In this document: in pieces, positions 58,430 to 64,000 of the stretch
Position numbering within the stretch: the stretch's first letter is position 1
Layout: the number at the start of each line of letters is the position of its first letter
Assembly: GCA_015680685.1 (NCBI GenBank)
Contig: MNCI01037790.1
Span: 1-64,000 of the forward strand
Length of the DNA stretch: 64,000 nucleotides
Reading direction: 5' to 3'
Source of the DNA: Gnetum montanum
Lineage: Eukaryota; Streptophyta; Gnetopsida; Gnetales; Gnetaceae
Program-made: the position numbers and the translations under genes
The notes under the pieces: model-generated
What the model was told of the DNA's origin: nothing
Databases searched by the model: none
The model's input: the letters and a program-made list of their open reading frames with translations, nothing else

Positions 58430-60560
58430 ATTTCACCTTGCATGGATGGAGCAGGAGGTAACTAGGTAGAGGGTAGAGAGATGTGTGTAGATGGATATGG
58501 AGGGTGATATGGCTATGGGTGTTTCCCTTGAGTAGATGGTGAATGAGTTTGATGGTACTATGGAAGGTAATAATGATGTTGCAATGAAGTATGGCTTATC
58601 GAGATTTGTGGAGAAATAGGCTGCTAAACATAGTACCCATATGGATTTGGTTGCTTGTAATGGTATTGCTATTTTGGTAGAAGCATTTCCCATGACTATG
58701 GTTGGTTCCACTATTGATATTATTTATATGGTTATGGTGGATCTCCACTTGGATAATAAGTTTGTTGTTCCTGGTGGAACTACCTTGGATTTCCTTAATG
58801 GTAAGGTAATCGTCTGGGTTCTTACCTTCATGCTAGTCATGGATTCAATGCATACAACCTAGAATCCTATAAGTGTGACACCATAGGACAAAATCCCTTT
58901 GGATGTTCATATTGACAAATTTCACATCTAACATCATGATCAGAGTCTATCTCCACAACTTTGACTGCAATAGCTTTGCCCTTACCTCTTTGGTAGGTAC
59001 ATTTAGTTTCTTTCCACCTCCTATGATTGTGATTACTATTCTGATCTTTGGATTCTTCAATAATCTTCATAGTAGTTTGAAAATTCTCATCCAAATAGTC
59101 CTATAATTTATCAACCTTTTCCAAAATGTTAGAAATAAAGTTTTAGATGGGTAGGATCTTCCTGTTCACCATGTCATTGATTGATGACTCATCATTGTAG
59201 AATCAAACCACCCTTTTTCTAATGGAAGGGTTCCTATTATATTATTTTTCTTTCATAACTCATCTTCTTCTTTTACTACTTGCTCTATTAGCCTTTGGAT
59301 TTGATGAGCTCTTAGTTTGGATAATCTTCTTGGGGCATAAAACCCAAGAGTTCTTCTAGTTTTTGCTCTAAGCCCATCTATGATGTGGTGGAGTTATTTT
59401 CTCTAAGAATAATCATGGTTAGGACATCAGTTTAAGAGAGAATAATATCTACCCATGACATCGTCCAAGTGTTCATGTGTTCCTTATTTCTATCCTTGAA
59501 TTTGCCTTTTTACATTGGACACTCTCGAGTATGTCTGGTATTTTTCATTAAATAGATCCAGCATGGTACTCCATTTTTGAATGGATTCTAGCTCTAAGGA
59601 CTAGTACCAGCTTTCTATTTTCTTAATGAGTATCCTAGTGAAGAGCTTTAGTTTCTACCAATTATTTTTAGTGTTTTTCAAGGCACATGCAACATGGAAA
59701 GCTTGTAGATGTGTCTGCAGATTAGAGTTGTATCCCTCCTCAAATCTTGGGATATTGTTCATGTCTAAGTACTTGATCTGACTATCTTTCACATACCTAG
59801 TTGGGATCTTAACTACCTCTACAATGTTAAGCATGCTTAAGTTGCCAACAAAGGCTCATCATCATCATGATTTCATGTTTACTAATGATGTCCTCTATTA
59901 CACATTTGCTCTTGGTGGGCTCTATGATCATTTTTGTCTTCTTGATCACTATCATCACAATTATTTCTCTAATAGCCTTTATTATAACTAGAAGATGAAG
60001 AGGAATTCTTGAAATTGAATGAAGAGGATGAAGAGGAAGGTAGACCATCACCACCTCCTCACTTGTCATGATCATGATCCTTAGATTCCTTACCATTGCA
60101 ATGCTTGCCTGAGTCCCTACCTTGACTATTACTTTTTCCTAGACTTGGTTTGTTAATAGTGGACTACAGGTTCAAGTTCACATCCTCATCATCAATAACT
60201 ATGGGTGGATAATCTTCATGTTGAGAACCCCTAGAGGAAGGATCCTCATTGTTGGTTTGGTTTAGTAGGAACAAGGGATTGGTGAAGTGTTTTCCCTTCA
60301 CAAACTCATGGTTCTTCTCCTGGTGTCAATCTTTGTTGCATGGTATTTCAATGGGATAGTAGTCCTAAGTGTCATAACCATGCACAACATATTCCTCCTG
60401 AATATTTTGGATGCACAACCTCTTAAGATTTTGAAATAGCATCTAAGGCATAGATCAGTTGGCAGGCATTATGATGTTACCCTCCATGTCACACTATTAT
60501 AGTTGCTCATCTTGATGTAGGATGAAGGTGGAGTTAGGTACATACTCATTAGGATGAGTA
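58430..60560 (-). pseudogene. Ath-3 gag remnant
   Basis: Capsid core is readable at 59,760-59,290: PRFEEGYNSNLQTHLQAFH, ACALKNTKNNW, MLDLFNEKYQTYSRV, HHIIDGLRAKTRRTLGFYA and RAHQIQRLIEQVVKEEE. The zinc-knuckle-like CEICQYEHPKGFCP is at 58,926-58,888. The N-terminal region (60,560-60,330) aligns with the Ath-1 start region. Ser/Asp-rich low-complexity stretch near 60,060-59,860. A TAG stands after the WY motif at the same codon where Ath-1 has TGA. Confidence 0.8.
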
Positions 60561-60748
60561 TATACCACTTTGCGCTCTTGTGGAAATGGTGGTTTAACAT
60601 CTTCATGCCTATGAGAAGAAGAAGATATTTTATAACAAACAAAATAACTAGTGTGCTTTGTAAGTATATAATTGAGAATGATGTTGACCTTGGGGTTCTT
60701 CCAATGATATTCTCTAATCCTAGATAGTGCTCATTTCAACAAATAGAG

Positions 60749-60766
60749 TACTTGAAAATGGCACAA
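60749..60766 (-). promoter_or_regulatory. Ath-3 primer binding site, decayed
   Basis: Minus strand TTTGTGCCATTTTCAAGTAC next to the LTR, a heavily mutated form of the TGGCGCCATTGCC site of Ath-1. Confidence 0.4.
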
Positions 60767-60767
60767 A

Positions 60768-61206
60768 TGATGAGAGGTGAGCTACCCATATATCCAACCA
60801 TATGAATCATAAAGCGTTCCTACAAAATCTAGTCAAATTTCATGGACTCTATAGTTTCTAGTGCACTAGTTCTCTAGGAAGTAAACTTTATGTTGAGGAT
60901 GTTCGTTGTCTTTCCAACTACACTTGTGAAGCTCAAGGGTGTAATTTTAAGTGTAATTGAGGTATGTGATTTTTGTCATTTTATATTTTATGGTTTAATG
61001 CTTAAAATAAATAAGATAAAGAATGAAGTCATTTAATACCTACTATAATTTAATAGGCTAGCTACTATTCAACTAGTCCTAACATAAGTGTCCAGTCCCA
61101 CTTGTCATATACATCCTAAACATGTATAACATTGCTATGTTACCAAGAATTAAGTGTTGCTAGGATTACTAAATGTCATATGTATGCTCGAAGTGGTTGT
61201 ACCTAT
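60768..61206 (-). repeat. Ath-3 5' LTR, truncated by insertion
   Basis: Matches 48,849 to about 49,295 from TGATGAG to TGCTCGAAGTGGTTGTAC, then stops abruptly at the TGTTGG start of the next LTR. The missing remainder should lie beyond the right end of the window. Confidence 0.8.
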
Positions 61207-61554
61207 TGTTGGCACATTTGGCCATTTCATGGAATAGGTTGGCATGATAAAACTGGTTAAAAGTTTTTGCAATTTGATAGTTGGAAAAGTGGAAAGAATT
61301 TTAGTTTGTAGAGAAAAAGAATAAGAGTTAAAATGTAGTTCACAATAGCATTCCCTTACTTTAAGAAAAAAATATGAGAGCATAGTGCCTATATCAAGCT
61401 TACAGGTCTCCACTAATGAGTACAAGACCACTAATGTGTTGTTCTCCCTTTATAATTATCAGTTGAGGGACCCAAAATCTTTGGACTTGGAAGGATAAAA
61501 AATATATAGGTCCTCAAGTTCTATAGCATATTTTGGTAATCTGGCCTCAACAAG

Positions 61555-62450
61555 TAGGAAGAAAGATACATGTTTGTTGACCATTTGAACATCTAAAATA
61601 CCATGGAAGGATTTTTGAGAGAACCATGCCCAATGAGAATGTTGATTTCATTTGCCAATTAAGACATAGAAAGATCCTAGAATTCTTCTTCTTGATGAAG
61701 CTACAAATGTTTTGGATGCTAAATCTGAAAGGAAAGTGCAAGAAGCTCTTGATAGAATCATGGTTAGCAAAAAAACTATGATTGTTGCACATTAGTTGAC
61801 CATTGTCAAAAATGTAGATATGATTGCTATATTACAGCGTGGTTCTATAGTTGAAAAAGTTAATGGCAATTCACAAAGGTGCATATTTCCAGCTTGTCAA
61901 TCTTCAGGAGATGTATGAAATGAAAGAAGAGACAAAGTAAGATCCTGATGACACGAAAATTTCCATCGGTGACTCCTCTCGCATAGTTTCAGGACCAATT
62001 TCATCTTTCAGGAAATCGAGAAGAAGTGCAACTTCAAGGAGCAGTGGCAGCCATGAATATAAGGATGATGTGGGAAAAGAAAATGTTGAAGATGGAAAGA
62101 AAGAACTAAATATCTTATCTTCATCCTCAAGGACTAGAAAGGAGGGAGATATTGAAGGGGGCAGATCAAATGTTGAACTAGATGTTTCTATGACAAGGTT
62201 AGCACTATTGAACAAACCAGAGATCCCTGTTCTACTAACAAGATCTTGTGCAGTTGCCATTGTCGGTCTTGGCTTTCCACTTTTTGGCCTCCTGTTTGCA
62301 AATGTGATCAATAGCTTCTTCAAGCCTGTGCATAAGCTTTGTAAAGACATGAACTGCTGGAGCATTATGTTTATAGTATTGGATTGTGTCATGATGCTAA
62401 CAACACCCATACAGTATGACTGTTTTGCAGTGGCAAGAGGTAAACTTGTG
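61555..62450 (+). pseudogene. ABCB (P-glycoprotein-type) transporter fragment
   Basis: Covers the end of nucleotide-binding domain 1, the linker and the start of transmembrane domain 2 of a full-length ABCB auxin/xenobiotic transporter. Motifs: [19 protein letters not shown] (Walker B and D-loop; family has DEATSALD), KTMIVAH then a stop where the H-loop has AHR, then after a frameshift GAYFQLVNLQEMYEMKEETK, a serine-rich linker (SSFRKSRRSATSRSSGS), LLNKPEIPVLL, a hydrophobic helix (IVGLGFPLFGLLFANVI) and YDCFAVARGKL, where it ends abruptly at the PPR junction. Walker A and the signature motif are missing or unreadable. Inside LTR-B, sense orientation. Confidence 0.85.
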
Positions 62451-62670
62451 TAGTGCATTTCTCATGAACAGATCTTTGCACATCCCTCTTCTAATGGCCT
62501 TGGAATGCAGTTCTATGCCCTTTTGCAAGCTCCTCATTTTGGCATAGCCATCGAGAATGGTTGCAATGGTGTAATTGTTGGGGTTTATCTGCGCTTGCTG
62601 CATCTAGGGAAAAATGCCAAAACCCTCACTCATGTAGTTGTTAGCAACACAAACAGAACCCAGATAATAC
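62450..62670 (-). pseudogene. PPR protein fragment
   Basis: Minus strand reads MSEGFGIFP, a stop, then MQQAQINPNNYTIATILDGY and MRSLQKGIELHSKAIRRGM, then DLFMRNAL. This is a PLS-type pentatricopeptide repeat array (M-x-x-A-G-I-x-P-N-x-Y-T-x-x-x-I-L, followed by G-x-x-L-H-x-x-x-I-x-x-G). Such proteins bind organelle transcripts. It is joined tail-on to the antisense end of the ABCB fragment with no spacer. One stop at a glutamine codon. Confidence 0.8.
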
Positions 62671-62689
62671 AGGTGTGCAGAAAATTTAT

Positions 62690-62990
62690 AGGCCTCCATC
62701 GACGATATTGTGCTCCTGGACGACAATGGCATTGCTTTCACCGTGGCATGGGAGCGATGTGCCAGGGCATGTGCACTGCTGGAAGGTCTACGATTTTTGG
62801 CAGCATTTTGTTGGCCATGATCGAAGGCGACGGTGGAGAGGGTGGCAACGACACCAACATGATGTTGTTTATGTACACTGACAGCAACACGTGGCCGCGA
62901 CGGTCACGAAAATGGGTACAGAGGACTCTGCCAATGTCTACCATTGAGAACGATACCCTTAGCCGAGTCTTTATAGCCAATCCCCTATGA
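62690..62990 (+). pseudogene. Probable B3 DNA-binding domain fragment
   Basis: GC-rich. Plus-strand pieces in shifting frames: IVLLDDNGIAFTVAWERCA, then VYDFWQHFVGHDR, then NMMLFMYTDSNTW. These fit the B3 fold order of REM-type plant factors: I-V-L-x-D-x-x-G-x-x-W-x-V-x-W, then GW-x-x-F-x-x-x-x-x-L, then GD-x-x-x-F-x-Y-x-G-x-S-x-F. The frames must change at least twice, so the call is tentative. Lies between the PPR fragment and the LTR-B promoter. Confidence 0.4.
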
Positions 62991-63721
62991 TAGATATTTT
63001 TCAACTAATTCCACCAGGATTGAAACAAAAATGGATATAAAAAACATTCGTCTCCGCCCGGCCATGACCGTGATCTGGTGTTGTTGAGGTAAGTTTGATA
63101 ATAATAAAATCCCACTATTTCCTAGGCAAAGGCTACCATGGTAGAAGTTACGCTGAACTAGCTGCTACTTGTGAGAAGACACTTGATAACACACTTGGAA
63201 ACACACTTGGAGCTCTCACTTGGAGACACACTTTGGGTCTTTGGAGAAGAGCATTTGTAAAGAAGAAAGTGTGAAAGATTTCTTGTAAGATGGCTTGCTA
63301 TCAAGTGTCTTCTCCAAAGTATGATCTTCTTGTTGAACTATCTCTTTCTTTAGGGAAAATTAGAAGTAGATTTGTAGAGTTTTGCTCAAATATTTTTGCA
63401 AAATTTTATTTGTTACAAGTAGGTATTACAAGGACCATGTATACTAGGCAATTGAACAAAATAGGAACTCTCAACAACTCACAGTACTTGGCAAAGTTGG
63501 TTGAATCTATTTAAAGTAAGTCATTTGTAGTTTACACACAATGCGATCATTTCATTTTTCACAACCGCATGCCACAATAGCATACACACATACTCACATT
63601 AACTACTGAGTCTATTTGGAGGTATCTGGGCCTTGGTGTTGCTAGAGACCAGCAAGCACCTAAATCCTGTTTGAGGATACTCGTTGGCTGTCGCATCCCA
63701 AATAGTCGCCAACAGTTCTTT

Positions 63722-63739
63722 TGGTGCTAGAAGGAGGGC
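63722..63739 (+). promoter_or_regulatory. Primer binding site of the LTR-B element
   Basis: TGGTGCTAGAAGGAGGGC, seven bases after the LTR end. Same site as in Tat-1 and Tat-2. Confidence 0.6.
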
Positions 63740-63839
63740 TGAAAATTTAGCCTCTAAGTTCATAAGCATTATATTTTTAGCATATCAACAATTATTTGTT
63801 ACTATAAAGGCTTAAGAAATTAGATACTATTTTCAGTTC

Positions 63840-64000
63840 ATGACCAGGAAGATTGATAGTTTGGAAAGTTTCAAAGTTTCAAAAGATATTCTAGATTCTA
63901 AGACTAATTCTTCATTAGAAGAAGAACAAAAGAAAGATTTTGAATTAGGAACAAGTAGTGGAGTGAAGATTAGAATATCAAGAAGATCACCTATTATATT
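63840..64000 (+). CDS. Start of gag of the LTR-B element (runs off the window)
   Basis: ATG at 63,840, open to the window end (53 codons): begins MTRKIDSLESFKVSKDIL and is rich in Ser, Lys and Glu, as Ty3/gypsy gag N-termini often are. It is placed about 125 nt after the LTR, the normal distance for a short leader. No stop is seen, unlike the other gag copies here, so this may be the youngest element. Domain identity cannot be shown from this much sequence. Confidence 0.45.
   Translation, partial: MTRKIDSLESFKVSKDILDSKTNSSLEEEQKKDFELGTSSGVKIRISRRSPII

Larger units (their letters stand above)
48849..61206 (-). mobile_element. Ath-3: Athila-like LTR retrotransposon with complete pol order
   Basis: 3' LTR 48,849-49,717 and the inner part of the 5' LTR 60,768-61,206. 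The outer part of the 5' LTR is cut by a second retrotransposon LTR that starts TGTTGG at 61,207. Order on the minus strand: PBS, gag, protease, RT, RNase H, integrase, A-rich spacer, third ORF region, PPT, LTR. All coding parts contain stops. It is the likely type of autonomous partner for Ath-1 and Ath-2. Confidence 0.85.
61207..63714 (+). mobile_element. Gene-fragment-carrying 5' LTR (LTR-B)
   Basis: Starts TGTTGGCACATTTGGCC and ends GTCGCCAACA, a TGTTGG/CCAACA inverted terminal pair, followed by a PBS at 63,722. The first ~35 bp match the outer end of LTR-A, and 63,190-63,714 match its R/U5 side. The 1.8 kb between is made of host-gene fragments: ABCB (plus), PPR (minus) and probable B3 (plus). 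It inserted into the Ath-3 5' LTR. A TATA-like ATATAAAAAAC stands at 63,035-63,045, downstream of the captured pieces. Confidence 0.7.

Overview
The window reads as repeat-dense, AT-rich nuclear DNA from a large plant genome. A gymnosperm or conifer is my inference, from multi-level nesting of old, heavily mutated LTR retrotransposons and the lack of any intact host gene; I cannot prove the species. Every host-like coding piece I recognise is a broken fragment, and every one except an isolated PPR/B3 mix is a plant family. I see no rRNA, tRNA, CRISPR or prokaryotic features.

Layout. (1) 1-18.0 kb: two related minus-strand Ty3/gypsy gag-protease elements, called Tat-1 (PBS 7.1 kb, LTR 7.1-8.76 kb) and Tat-2 (PBS 16.66 kb, LTR 16.69-17.99 kb). 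Where reverse transcriptase and integrase would be expected after protease, plus-strand (antisense) host-gene fragments lie instead: a glutamyl-tRNA synthetase exon at 1.69 kb, and at 9.4-12.1 kb pieces of a BOI-type RING/S-RNase-binding protein, an RCC1-repeat PRAF protein and a CIA30/HCF173-like protein. (2) 18-45 kb: a decayed chromovirus-type element on the minus strand (PBS 44.93 kb, gag 44.7-41.0 kb, RT 20.6 kb, IN about 19.2 kb) that looks split by later insertions: a solo LTR at 41,136-44,075, and an Athila-like gag-only element Ath-2 (27,359-40,731, perfect 5-bp target duplication), which itself contains Ath-1 (28,989-36,293, gag-protease only). A 1.5-kb direct duplication lies at 23.2-26.2 kb. 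(3) 45-48.8 kb: a copia-like LTR edge and minisatellites. (4) 48.85-61.2 kb: Ath-3, the most complete element (gag, protease, RT, RNase H, integrase, a third ORF region), all on the minus strand and full of stops. (5) 61,207-64,000: the 5' LTR, PBS and start of gag of another element that inserted into the Ath-3 LTR and runs off the window.

The most interesting signal is the LTR family in (2) and (5). The solo LTR at 41,136-44,075 and the LTR at 61,207-63,714 share their two ends (TGTTGGCAC start, CCAACA-type end, the same R/U5 region) but have different middles, and each middle is made of unrelated host-gene fragments (ABCB transporter, PPR and probable B3 in one; exosome RRP45-like and possible PPR in the other). 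That is an LTR carrying exchangeable gene-fragment cargo upstream of its promoter. How the parts work together: the Athila-like copies share PBS, PPT and U3 design, so the gag-only and gag-protease copies were probably mobilised in trans by Ath-3-type relatives.
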